DNA from: an uncultured Alphaproteobacteria bacterium | GTDB lineage: Bacteria > Pseudomonadota > Alphaproteobacteria > UBA9655 | Reading direction: 5' to 3' | DNA: 64,000 nucleotides | Assembly (NCBI GenBank): GCA_937967795.1 | Contig: CALBSK010000033.1 | Coordinates: 27,498 to 91,497, forward strand | Shown: positions 45,955 through 53,424 of the stretch, in pieces | How positions within the stretch are numbered: position 1 is the stretch's first letter | Layout: each line of letters begins with the position of its first letter | Position numbers and translations under genes: made by a program | The notes under the pieces: model-generated | Told to the model about the DNA's origin: nothing | Seen by the model: the letters and a program-made list of their open reading frames with translations, nothing else | Database searches by the model: none

Positions 45955-46014
45955 TTGACAACAGCATCTCGTTTCTATTAAACTAGATAGTAAACTAGAT
46001 AGTAAACTAGATAG
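45955..46014 (+). promoter_or_regulatory. Toxin-antitoxin promoter overlapped by three perfect 12-bp repeats
   Basis: TTGACA lies at 45955-45960. The unit TAAACTAGATAG occurs three times without change at 45979-45990, 45991-46002 and 46003-46014, the first copy covering the likely -10 (TAAACT, 18-bp spacer). The array ends 8 bp before the antitoxin ATG. Direct repeats here are a natural operator for autorepression by the antitoxin-toxin complex. Confidence 0.65.
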
Positions 46015-46022
46015 GTACAAAC

Positions 46023-46277
46023 ATGCATAATTCTATAGGTGCTTTTGAAGCCAAAACACACTTTGGACAACTTCTCGAGCGCGCCATGCACGGTGAGGAG
46101 ATCCTTATTACTCGACGTGGAAAGACCGTTGCCAAGATTGTTCCTGTAAGTCACTCACATGATTTAGAATCTGCAAAAGCAGCAGTTTTACGTCTTCGCA
46201 TCCTTGCGCAAGAAATGAAACTTAATCGCTGTATGTGGGATGAGTGGAAGACTTATCGAGATACAGGAAGGCGTTAG
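46023..46277 (+). CDS. Antitoxin, Phd/YefM family
   Basis: An 84-aa protein with the Phd/YefM N-terminal DNA-binding fold: IGAFEAKTHFGQLLERAMHG, then EEILITRRGKTVAKIVP. The C-terminal 35 residues are charged and likely wrap the toxin. It should repress its own promoter and neutralise the PIN toxin encoded directly downstream (2-bp gap to the preferred toxin start). Confidence 0.9.
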   Translation: MHNSIGAFEAKTHFGQLLERAMHGEEILITRRGKTVAKIVPVSHSHDLESAKAAVLRLRILAQEMKLNRCMWDEWKTYRDTGRR

Positions 46278-46279
46278 TT

Positions 46280-46702
46280 TTGGCGGCTTTTGTTCTCGAC
46301 TGTTCTGTTTCCATTTCTTGGCTTATGCCGGATGAATTCTTTGATGCGCATTTTCTCGATCAGGTTATTGAAAAAGGAGCCATTGCACCTTCTCTTTGGA
46401 CGCTAGAAATTGGCAATATTCTTGTTATGGCTGAACGCAATAGGCGCATCTCATCCGAACAGCGCCACAAAGCTCTTTATACCCTCGCAGAACTTCCCAT
46501 CACCATTGATACAATGACATCTGATCATGCTTGGTTAGAAACAATGGGTTTAGCCGAACAATATAGTTTAACCCTTTACGATGCGACTTACTTGGAATTA
46601 TCTCTTCGTCGTTCCTTGCCTCTTGCAACTTTGGACAAGTCTCTCAAGCGAGCAGCTGAGCTAACAGGTATACTTGTCCCTGTGCTCAAGAATGCTGAAT
46701 AA
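46280..46702 (+). CDS. PIN-domain ribonuclease toxin (VapC-like)
   Basis: A 140-aa toxin predicted to cleave RNA with a Mg-dependent PIN active site. Acidic ligands are visible in FVLDCSVSISW, WTLEIGNILVMAE, LTLYDATYLELS and LATLDKSL. I prefer the TTG at 46280 because AGGAAGG lies seven bases upstream and the PIN fold begins at once; a GTG at 46244 inside the antitoxin gene is in frame. Pairing a Phd-type antitoxin with a PIN toxin is common. Confidence 0.88.
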   Translation: MAAFVLDCSVSISWLMPDEFFDAHFLDQVIEKGAIAPSLWTLEIGNILVMAERNRRISSEQRHKALYTLAELPITIDTMTSDHAWLETMGLAEQYSLTLYDATYLELSLRRSLPLATLDKSLKRAAELTGILVPVLKNAE

Positions 46703-46942
46703 CGAATTGTCCTTTCGCTCTTTTATATAGAAACGCCTTTTATAATATTTCTTGTGCAAGAGACTTTCTGAAGGGTAACTTCTCTTTTAACTTATCCTAA
46801 AAGTCCTCTCAACTCCCTTTATTTAATTGAACGCGGATACCGTAAAATTACAAAAATAACTCATGATAAATTTATATTGTAAAAATGCAAAAAATAATTA
46901 TCTTATAGAAAAAGTAAATCTTATCAGTTTTTTTAATGGAGA

Positions 46943-47977
46943 ATGATGGTGTTACAAAAAATTTTCTTAAACCCTTTGACTGCTTCAATTATCGTATTAT
47001 CTGGAGTTTTGGTGAGCTCTGTTTCCAGTTGGGCAATGGAAGAACAGGACACGGATTCTGCTCTGCTGCCATTAAGAAGGAGCCCTTCGTCAGCTACGCT
47101 GGCAAAAGAGATTGAAGATGTGAAGAATTTTTGTCACACACAAAATCCCGTTACATTATGGTTAGGGGTGAATGATGGTGAGAAAAACCTTGAACAGAGG
47201 TTTGGGTCTTCTTCTGTTTTTGTCGATGTGACTCCACATTCCGGTCAACTTAAAGGACAGCACCTAACAGCTAATTTCAATAATCTTGACGACTTAAATC
47301 AACTTGCCAACAGTCTCCCTCATACATTTACCCACATTAAGTGTGATTCATCTGTTTTTAAATTTACAGAATGGACGACAGACCATTTGACTCAGTTTTC
47401 CTCTCTTTTAAAAAACGAAGGGACATTCACTTTTCCTTATGATAATCCTTTTTTAAATTCAGTTGACTGTTCTTTTGACGCAGAATTTTCCAATTATAAA
47501 GAAATTGCAGAGAGCTATCTTGATGAGATGATAAACAAAACATCTCTTGTTTCTACTCCCCCTTGTCCAGAGACAGTTCCAGTTTTTAAGAATGAGGAGT
47601 GCGAACAAAAAATAGAAAAACTTGTTAAAACTCACCAGGAGCTTCTTCCTTTCACCCCAGAAGAAGGGCCGATAAACGCAGAAACGCCAGAAGAACATGA
47701 GGCAATTGTTCAAAAGCGTCAGGAACAAGAAAGTCAATATTTTAAAAAAGCAGAAGAATTAGGAATAATTCTTTTTTATGGGGCTGAAGTCATAAAAAAT
47801 TCGGAAATTTTAAGGTCGATAATAGAATCGGAAGTTTATAAAGAGTACTTTAGAAAAGAAGCGCTCATGCCGGCTGTTTTTGAGCATTATAAGAAGGTTC
47901 TTCAACAGGTTTTTCCAAAAGTAGAAATGACGAAAAACGAAAAAGATATTCCCATTTTTACAAGTACGAAGGGATAA
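46943..47977 (+). CDS. Secreted protein of unknown function, possible SAM-methyltransferase-like fold
   Basis: A 344-aa protein with an N-terminal export signal (about residues 1-32, cleavage near SSWA|ME). Residues about 65-165 have an alternating pattern like a Rossmann methyltransferase: VTLWLGVNDGE, VFVDVTPHSG, LPHTFTHIKCDSSVFKFTEW, and LKNEGTFTFPYDN, which resembles the LkpGG step. The usual glycine-rich SAM loop is not clear. The second half is helical and Glu/Lys-rich, with FKKAEELGIILFYGAEVI near residue 265. The fold idea is inference only. A perfect terminator follows. Confidence 0.75.
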   Translation: MMVLQKIFLNPLTASIIVLSGVLVSSVSSWAMEEQDTDSALLPLRRSPSSATLAKEIEDVKNFCHTQNPVTLWLGVNDGEKNLEQRFGSSSVFVDVTPHSGQLKGQHLTANFNNLDDLNQLANSLPHTFTHIKCDSSVFKFTEWTTDHLTQFSSLLKNEGTFTFPYDNPFLNSVDCSFDAEFSNYKEIAESYLDEMINKTSLVSTPPCPETVPVFKNEECEQKIEKLVKTHQELLPFTPEEGPINAETPEEHEAIVQKRQEQESQYFKKAEELGIILFYGAEVIKNSEILRSIIESEVYKEYFRKEALMPAVFEHYKKVLQQVFPKVEMTKNEKDIPIFTSTKG

Positions 47978-47999
47978 ATAACATACTTTAAAGCCCTTA

Positions 48000-48032
48000 A
48001 AAAAGGGTGGAGAAAATCTCTCCACCCTTTTT
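48000..48032. terminator. Perfect bidirectional terminator between convergent genes
   Basis: A 14-bp perfect stem (AAAAAGGGTGGAGA with TCTCCACCCTTTTT) and 5-base loop. A and T runs at its two ends give a U-tract on both strands, so it can end both the secreted protein gene and the minus-strand membrane protein gene. Confidence 0.9.
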
Positions 48033-48052
48033 GGCTCACAGGAGAGAGATCT

Positions 48053-48895
48053 TTAAAATGCTTTTCCTTCTGTAAATGTCTTATAGACAAGAGCCATGGA
48101 TTTTGAAATGACAGCCCAGTTGAGAAGCCACATCAAGATCCCAAATCCAAGGAATAAAAGGAGAGCAATTCCCGCCAACCACGGGCTTATTAAAGCGAGT
48201 AGCCATCCCAAAATTCCGAGCACAAGCGCACCTGCAAGACCTATAAGCAGGATAGCCCCCCCAATCAGTAAGACAAGTCCAAAAAGGCGTAAGACGTTGC
48301 CTTTCAGGAGGTTCCAACTTGTTTTAAGAGGATTATTTCTATCAATAGAAATGAGAACAAAAGTTAAGGCCAGCCGGAGCATGAGGTAGATCCCAAAAAG
48401 CCCAAGCAAAATTCCTAAAATCACGGTTAATGCGACACTGCCAATGAAAGCTTGGGCGCCTACCACTATACCGATTGAAACGGCGATATATATTCCCGCT
48501 AAAAGAGCAATCAAAATGTAATATAAAATCATTTTCACAAACCGCCAATTGAGATTTAGGGTCCACCACCGCTCTCCTCCCTCTTGGAGCAGGGCATATC
48601 GGAAACCATTTATATAAACACTGACAACGGCAATCAGATACGCAAAGTAATAAATAATATTAGCAAGAATCATCATAAACGAGGGTTCAGTAGACTGAGT
48701 GGCTTGTTGCGGCTGATTCATTGAAGCCCATTGTGACCACATAGATTGGCCTTCTGACCAATAGACAAGTGTCATAAAAAGAAAACTGATGAACCAGACC
48801 GTAAAAGGCGCATAAGCAACTCTCATCCATTCAAGCTTGTGGGCGCACACATCTTTAAAGCTTTCTTTGAAAATCTGCAGAATTTCTATCTTCAT
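48053..48895 (-). CDS. Polytopic membrane protein, unknown function
   Basis: A 280-aa protein from the ATG at 48895, preceded by GAGAGG at five bases; an upstream in-frame start at 48931 lacks this. It has six or so hydrophobic segments, with a Gln/Ser-rich periplasmic loop (about 55-75) and long glycine/leucine-rich helices in the second half. MKIEILQIFKESFKDVCAHK at the start is amphipathic. RNNPLKTSWNLLKGNVLRLF resembles cytoplasmic loops of glycerophosphodiesterase-associated or DUF975-like membrane proteins, but I cannot name a family with confidence. Confidence 0.75.
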   Translation of the reverse strand: MKIEILQIFKESFKDVCAHKLEWMRVAYAPFTVWFISFLFMTLVYWSEGQSMWSQWASMNQPQQATQSTEPSFMMILANIIYYFAYLIAVVSVYINGFRYALLQEGGERWWTLNLNWRFVKMILYYILIALLAGIYIAVSIGIVVGAQAFIGSVALTVILGILLGLFGIYLMLRLALTFVLISIDRNNPLKTSWNLLKGNVLRLFGLVLLIGGAILLIGLAGALVLGILGWLLALISPWLAGIALLLFLGFGILMWLLNWAVISKSMALVYKTFTEGKAF

Positions 48896-49014
48896 TTTTA
48901 CCTCTCCGTTGGAGAATAAGGTTCTTTCCAAAAGTATAATAACATTATCGTCCTTAATATTTTATTAAAAATTTTATGTCTTGACGATTTTTGAAAAGGG
49001 GGTATGCCTATTTC

Positions 49015-49785
49015 ATGATGACGTTTGCTACCTGGAATATTAATTCGATTCGGACACGTTTACCTCTTTTGCTTTTGTGGCTGAAGAAAACGAATCCTGA
49101 TATTGTATTATTACAAGAAATCAAAGCTGTTGACAATCAGTTCCCCACGCAAGAATTTGAAACCCTCGGATATAACATTGCCTTTTCGGGTCAAAAAACT
49201 TATAATGGGGTTGCGATTCTTTCAAAATTTCCCATCGAAGATATTGTCCGCGGCATTCCGGGATTCAAAGATGACCAGGCTCGCTATATTGAAGCCGTCA
49301 TTAAAGAAGTGAGAGTTGCTTCGGTCTATGTGCCCAATGGAATGGCTGTTGGATCTGATAAATATCACTATAAACTTGATTTCTTAAAACATCTTTATGC
49401 CCATACTCAAACTCTTTTGACGTATGATGAAGCCTTTATTCTGGGGGGGGATTTTAATATAGCTCCCGAAGAGGGGGACACTTATGATCCTCAAGAATGG
49501 CATGAGAAAATATTATGCAGCACAAAGGAGCGAGAGGGGTGGAGGTCCCTTCTTTATTTAGGATTAACAGACGCGCTCCGAGCTCTTCATCCTGAGGATA
49601 AAGAACTTTATACCTGGTGGGATTACAGAGGAGCAGCCTGGCAAAATAATTTCGGTCTGAGAATTGATCATTTCTTGCTTTCACCCCAAGCTGCCGATCG
49701 CCTTAAAGAGGCTTTTGTTGATAGACATGCCCGGGGTGTTGAAAAAGCTTCAGACCATGCTCCTGTTCTTTGTCGTCTTAATTAA
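49015..49785 (+). CDS. xthA: Exodeoxyribonuclease III
   Basis: An AP endonuclease and 3'-exonuclease of base-excision repair. From ATG 49015 the protein is 257 aa. Conserved EEP-fold motifs: TFATWNINSIRTRL, IVLLQEIKA (metal Glu), YNGVAILSKFP, VASVYVPNG, ILGGDFNIAPEEGD (Asp/Asn), WWDYRGAAWQNNFGLRIDHF and SDHAPVLC (catalytic Asp-His). A TTG at 48991 is in frame, but the conserved part starts at once from 49015-49018. It is divergent from the membrane protein gene and abuts a convergent gene. Confidence 0.93.
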   Translation: MMTFATWNINSIRTRLPLLLLWLKKTNPDIVLLQEIKAVDNQFPTQEFETLGYNIAFSGQKTYNGVAILSKFPIEDIVRGIPGFKDDQARYIEAVIKEVRVASVYVPNGMAVGSDKYHYKLDFLKHLYAHTQTLLTYDEAFILGGDFNIAPEEGDTYDPQEWHEKILCSTKEREGWRSLLYLGLTDALRALHPEDKELYTWWDYRGAAWQNNFGLRIDHFLLSPQAADRLKEAFVDRHARGVEKASDHAPVLCRLN

Positions 49786-49786
49786 T

Positions 49787-50530
49787 TTATAATTTCTGCA
49801 CTCCCTTAGCCGGAGCCTTAGGTTTTTTAGACGGCACAACAGGCGTTGAAACTTTATAGGGATGACTTAAGCAAACAACGACTTCTTTCCCTGTGACAGG
49901 ATCCGTCCCTAACCAAGCTTTTTGAGCCATACCGTTGGGGGTCCTTCCTGTAATGGGATATTCTTTCCCACTCTTAACGAGGCCCACGTCATTAATTTCA
50001 CTCAAAAAGGATTTATAATCATTTGGACCATACTGAAAGCGCCACTGCCTGTTGAAATACTGAATGATCCCCGTGAGTTCATTCCCTTGATAGCTATAGC
50101 AAGCTCCTGGGAATGTTTCAGGCGGGGGCAGTTGGTTGAGAATGTCAATGTCAAGGGGAACCACAGCTCGATCGACCGCTAAGGGTTGGGAAAGACTTTC
50201 AACGGCTCTGAGCGCAGCTATATTTTTTTTAGCTTCCGTGAGACGATTTTGTGCATCCACTGCCTGTTGAGTTCCAATAAGGTAACCCTTCTCATTTAAA
50301 ATAGCATTGAGCTGGGTTTGAAGGGCCTGGATTTGAGTGTTGGAGGAGTCAACAAAACTTTTGATGTCAGGAAAAGGAGGAACATCTTTTACTTTGCCAG
50401 AACGAACCTGTTCGATAAGGCTTTGAAGTTTGGGGGGGAGCTTCCCCTCGGCAACTTGCGCATAAACTGACCCTATAAAAGCCGTTCCGGATAAGCCAAC
50501 AAAAATGGCTGTTGCATAAACTTTTTTCAT
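49787..50530 (-). CDS. Secreted protein of unknown function
   Basis: A 247-aa protein from ATG 50530, chosen because AGGAGG is upstream and the signal peptide MKKVYATAIFVGLSGTAFIG starts there; an in-frame GTG at 50539 is too close to that site. The mature N-terminal third is helical (about 30-110). The rest has two Cys (PGACYSYQG, VVVCLSHPY) and a Trp/Tyr-rich core FNRQWRFQYGPNDYKSFL, and ends in a Lys/Pro tail. Likely periplasmic. I recognise no family. Confidence 0.72.
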   Translation of the reverse strand: MKKVYATAIFVGLSGTAFIGSVYAQVAEGKLPPKLQSLIEQVRSGKVKDVPPFPDIKSFVDSSNTQIQALQTQLNAILNEKGYLIGTQQAVDAQNRLTEAKKNIAALRAVESLSQPLAVDRAVVPLDIDILNQLPPPETFPGACYSYQGNELTGIIQYFNRQWRFQYGPNDYKSFLSEINDVGLVKSGKEYPITGRTPNGMAQKAWLGTDPVTGKEVVVCLSHPYKVSTPVVPSKKPKAPAKGVQKL

Positions 50531-50627
50531 GATGTCCACTTCCTCCTGGGGTTTTTTATCATTGTATGATATATAAAATTAATTAATATTTCGTTGATAA
50601 GATTTTCGATTAAAAGGGAGACTCGCC

Positions 50628-51080
50628 ATGCACATCATTAAATTTTTCTTATGTTTTTTGGTCTTTTTTTCTTTGAATATACAACCGGGAACTGCTGTAG
50701 ACACGATCATCTGTGATCCTATGCAAGCCATCGTTGTTAATATGCGGGTTTCTATGGAAGATCCTCTTCTCCAGGATTTGCAACGGAGAGGGATTCAAGA
50801 ACTTTCGCTGACCCCTGCTGGAGATTCTTCGTGGGTCAAAACCTTTCCTTTAGAAAATGGAGTCATTTTAACTCTGGAAGATACGGCAGATCCACTCGCA
50901 CTTGATATGCGAGAAGGACTTTTAGTGACCTATAAAAGCTGTGAAGATGATATTATTTATGCTTATTGCCAAATTCCACCTGATGATTTGAAAGGGAGGT
51001 TTCCAAAGGATGTGGTGCTTCACCTCAATCCTGTTCTTAACAAATGTAACATTGAAATTATATGTACACAGTGCCCTTAA
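50628..51080 (+). CDS. Small secreted protein, unknown function
   Basis: A 150-aa protein with a signal peptide (IIKFFLCFLVFFSLNIQPGT). The mature 125 residues contain five Cys (IICDP, SCEDD, YCQIP, NKCNIEIICTQC), suggesting disulphides outside the cytoplasm. GGGAG precedes the ATG by eight bases. It lies upstream of rpsF but has a promoter and leader between, so it is not part of that operon. No family recognised. Confidence 0.7.
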   Translation: MHIIKFFLCFLVFFSLNIQPGTAVDTIICDPMQAIVVNMRVSMEDPLLQDLQRRGIQELSLTPAGDSSWVKTFPLENGVILTLEDTADPLALDMREGLLVTYKSCEDDIIYAYCQIPPDDLKGRFPKDVVLHLNPVLNKCNIEIICTQCP

Positions 51081-51143
51081 AAAAGACGACAACCTCAATT
51101 TGGGATACGAAATATAAGTCTTAATTAAGACGGAAGAGAGGTC

Positions 51144-51203
51144 TTGCATTTTTCAACCATCTCCGCTAACAAAGAAAATACTCTTTGCCGGCTAAGAGCC
51201 GGC
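51144..51203 (+). promoter_or_regulatory. Candidate rpsF promoter and leader hairpin
   Basis: TTGCAT (51144-51149), 17 bp, TAACAA (51167-51172) form a plausible promoter. Downstream, GCCGGC-TAAGA-GCCGGC (51187-51203) is a strong GC hairpin in the leader of rpsF-rpsR. S6:S18-binding leaders with a hairpin and CCG are known in bacteria; whether this is one is inference. AAAAGGAG precedes the rpsF ATG. Confidence 0.45.
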
Positions 51204-51251
51204 TTGTAGGGGCATTGGGCCTCTCACGATTAGCCAAAAGGAGTTATATAT

Positions 51252-51650
51252 ATGGCGTTTTATGAAATGGTCTTTATCGCGCGCCAAGAACTTTCCGCTG
51301 CTCAAGTTGAAAGCCTTGCTGCAAATTTAACTGATGTTATTGCCCAAGGTCAGGGAGAAATAGCAAAAACCGAATTTTGTGGTCTCCGGACTCTTGCCTA
51401 TAACATCAAAAAAAATCGCAAAGGGCATTATGTCCTTTTTAATATTGAAGCACCTCCTCCCGCAATAAAAGAAGCGGAGCGACAAATGGGTCTTAACGAA
51501 GATATTTTACGTTACTTAACGCTTAAAGTGGATAAACTTGATCCCAACCCATCTCCCCTGATGCAAAGCAAGCAAAGTCGCGATCGTCGCTATGAAACTT
51601 TTGAAAACATTGAGAGTTTTGAGCCTTTTGAAGAAGGAGAAAAAGAATGA
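51252..51650 (+). CDS. rpsF: 30S ribosomal protein S6
   Basis: A 132-aa protein. It starts MAFYEMVFIARQELSAAQVE and has GLRTLAYNIKKNRKGHYVLF, then ILRYLTLKVDKLD; an acidic C-terminal tail follows, as often in alphaproteobacteria. It binds S18 and 16S rRNA in the 30S platform. The stop overlaps the rpsR start by 4 bp. Confidence 0.97.
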   Translation: MAFYEMVFIARQELSAAQVESLAANLTDVIAQGQGEIAKTEFCGLRTLAYNIKKNRKGHYVLFNIEAPPPAIKEAERQMGLNEDILRYLTLKVDKLDPNPSPLMQSKQSRDRRYETFENIESFEPFEEGEKE

Positions 51651-51889
51651 CCGCCATTCCTACAACCCGTAAGCCTTTCTTTCGCCGACGCAAAACTTGT
51701 CCTTTTTCAGGAGCTGACGCTATTCGAATTGATTACAAGGATGTTAAACTTTTGCAAAAATTCACAACCGAGCGCGGGAAAATTATTCCTAGCCGCATTA
51801 CGGCTGTTTCTCAAAAGAGACAACGTGAACTGGCACAAGCTATTAAGCGAGCCCGCTTTTTGGCGCTCATGCCCTATGTTCTTGACTAG
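51647..51889 (+). CDS. rpsR: 30S ribosomal protein S18
   Basis: An 80-aa basic protein. RRRKTCPFSGADAIRIDYKD and LLQKFTTERGKIIPSRITAV are the S18 signature, followed by RQRELAQAIKRARFLALMPY. It forms a heterodimer with S6 and is translationally coupled to rpsF by an ATGA overlap. Confidence 0.98.
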   Translation: MTAIPTTRKPFFRRRKTCPFSGADAIRIDYKDVKLLQKFTTERGKIIPSRITAVSQKRQRELAQAIKRARFLALMPYVLD

Positions 51890-51895
51890 GATACA

Positions 51896-52810
51896 ATGAA
51901 TAATTCCGCCTTAATGGCAATGACAATAATGGGTGGCCTTTTGAGTGCCACTCTTTCTTTTTTACACCTATTGCCTTTCCCCGGACTTATTTTTCTTTCT
52001 TACTTTTCAACGCTTCCCCTTTTTCTTATTGGGCTCGGCATTGGATTGCGGCCCCTTTACGGAGCTGGTCTTGTGGCTACTTTTTTAATTTTACTTGTTG
52101 AAGGACCTCTTTCAACGGGGGAATTTTTAATTTTTTCTGTTCTTGGACCTGCTTTTTTAATCAATAGGGCCTTATTAAATCGTAAATTATCTTCAGGAAA
52201 AATTACCTGGTATCCCTCCTCCTTACTTTTAAGGGATTTAACTCTTATCTCTGGCGTCATCATGCTTTTGGCTTTAGGAATTTTCTTTTACCTAACAAAC
52301 GGAGAAAATATTCATACGCTTATACAAAAGCTTCTTAAAGTCATTGATCCTCAAGGACATATGAAGAGCATCGAACCCGTTTTAGTGAGAGTTTTTCCTC
52401 TTTTGCCTGGTTTTTTTGCCCTCTCCTGGATGGGAATGATGCTCATCAATGCTGTTCTCGCTCAAGGCCTTCTTGTGCGATTTAATTGGAATTTGCGCCC
52501 TTCTCCTTCCTTCGAAGATTTAAAAGTGCCCCAAAACTTTTTAATCTTTTTGGGCATTTTTCTTTTACTTTCCATAATTGGTATAGGATTTATTGAACTT
52601 TTAGGAAAAAATGCTATATTTATCTTAGTGTTTCCTTTTTTTCTTGTTGGTCTTAGCCTTATCCATCACTGGACCAACAAGAGTCCTTTTCGAACGACTA
52701 TTCTTACCCTTTTCTATTTTTTATTGTTTGTTTTTGTCTGGCCCGTATTAATCATCACCCTTTTAGGTATCTTAAAACCATGGGTAGAAAAACTCCCTTC
52801 CCTAAACTAG
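51896..52810 (+). CDS. DUF2232-like polytopic membrane protein
   Basis: A 304-aa protein with seven or eight hydrophobic segments. A membrane protein of this family (DUF2232) is typically found between rpsR and rplI in alphaproteobacteria, exactly as here. The function is not established. SWMGMMLINAVLAQGLLVRF and LRPSPSFEDLKVPQNFLIFL fall at family-typical positions. It starts 6 bp after rpsR and lies in the ribosomal operon. Confidence 0.82.
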   Translation: MNNSALMAMTIMGGLLSATLSFLHLLPFPGLIFLSYFSTLPLFLIGLGIGLRPLYGAGLVATFLILLVEGPLSTGEFLIFSVLGPAFLINRALLNRKLSSGKITWYPSSLLLRDLTLISGVIMLLALGIFFYLTNGENIHTLIQKLLKVIDPQGHMKSIEPVLVRVFPLLPGFFALSWMGMMLINAVLAQGLLVRFNWNLRPSPSFEDLKVPQNFLIFLGIFLLLSIIGIGFIELLGKNAIFILVFPFFLVGLSLIHHWTNKSPFRTTILTLFYFLLFVFVWPVLIITLLGILKPWVEKLPSLN

Positions 52811-52876
52811 GTGTTGTTTCTTCTTTTTAAAGTTGTTAAAACAAGGTGAAATTGACTCAGTTGAGGAGTTTACATT

Positions 52877-53377
52877 ATGGAAGTGATTTTATTACAACGC
52901 ATTGAGAAGCTAGGCAAGATGGGTGACATCGTAAATGTGCGCCCTGGATTCGCTCGTAATTTTCTTTTGCCTAAAAAAGTAGCGTTAAGAGCAACAAAAG
53001 AAAATATTTCTCATTTTGAAAAGGAAAAAGAAGCTCTTGAAAAACTCAACCTCAAGCATAAAGAAGAAGCTGAAGTTTTAGCCAAGCGTTTGGAAGGCAA
53101 GATGATAACCCTTATCCGTCAAGCCAGTGAAGGGGGACAGCTTTACGGATCTGTGAGTTCTCGAGATATTGCCGAAACATTAAAACAAGACCCTATCACT
53201 AAAAACAATATAAAGATTAACCATCCTATCAAAACACTCGGCATTCACGGAGTGAGTGTCCAGTTGCATCCTGAAGTAACGATCACCTTAGGTGTTAATG
53301 TAGCCATGTCTGAAGATGAAGCCAAAGTACAAGCGAAAACCATGGAGCAGATTATAGCAAATTCTGAGAAGGAATAG
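52877..53377 (+). CDS. rplI: 50S ribosomal protein L9
   Basis: A 166-aa protein with the N-terminal domain EVILLQRIEKLGKMGDIVNV followed by RPGFARNFLLPKKVALRAT, a long connecting helix and a C-terminal domain with GGQLYGSVSSRDIAETL. It lies in the usual rpsF-rpsR-rplI operon, followed by dnaB. It is somewhat longer than the E. coli protein (149 aa) because of its tail. Confidence 0.97.
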   Translation: MEVILLQRIEKLGKMGDIVNVRPGFARNFLLPKKVALRATKENISHFEKEKEALEKLNLKHKEEAEVLAKRLEGKMITLIRQASEGGQLYGSVSSRDIAETLKQDPITKNNIKINHPIKTLGIHGVSVQLHPEVTITLGVNVAMSEDEAKVQAKTMEQIIANSEKE

Positions 53378-53424
53378 ATTTTAGTAATTGGTAATTTTAA
53401 TTACTAATTATGGGGGATGACTAA

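Noticed and set aside
45979..46014. Possible iteron-type plasmid origin
   Set aside because: Only three 12-bp units, placed at a toxin-antitoxin promoter, and no replication initiator gene is near.
49015..49785. Exonuclease III reassigned as a secreted endonuclease/phosphatase effector of the EEP fold
   Set aside because: No signal peptide; the motifs and length are those of ordinary XthA.
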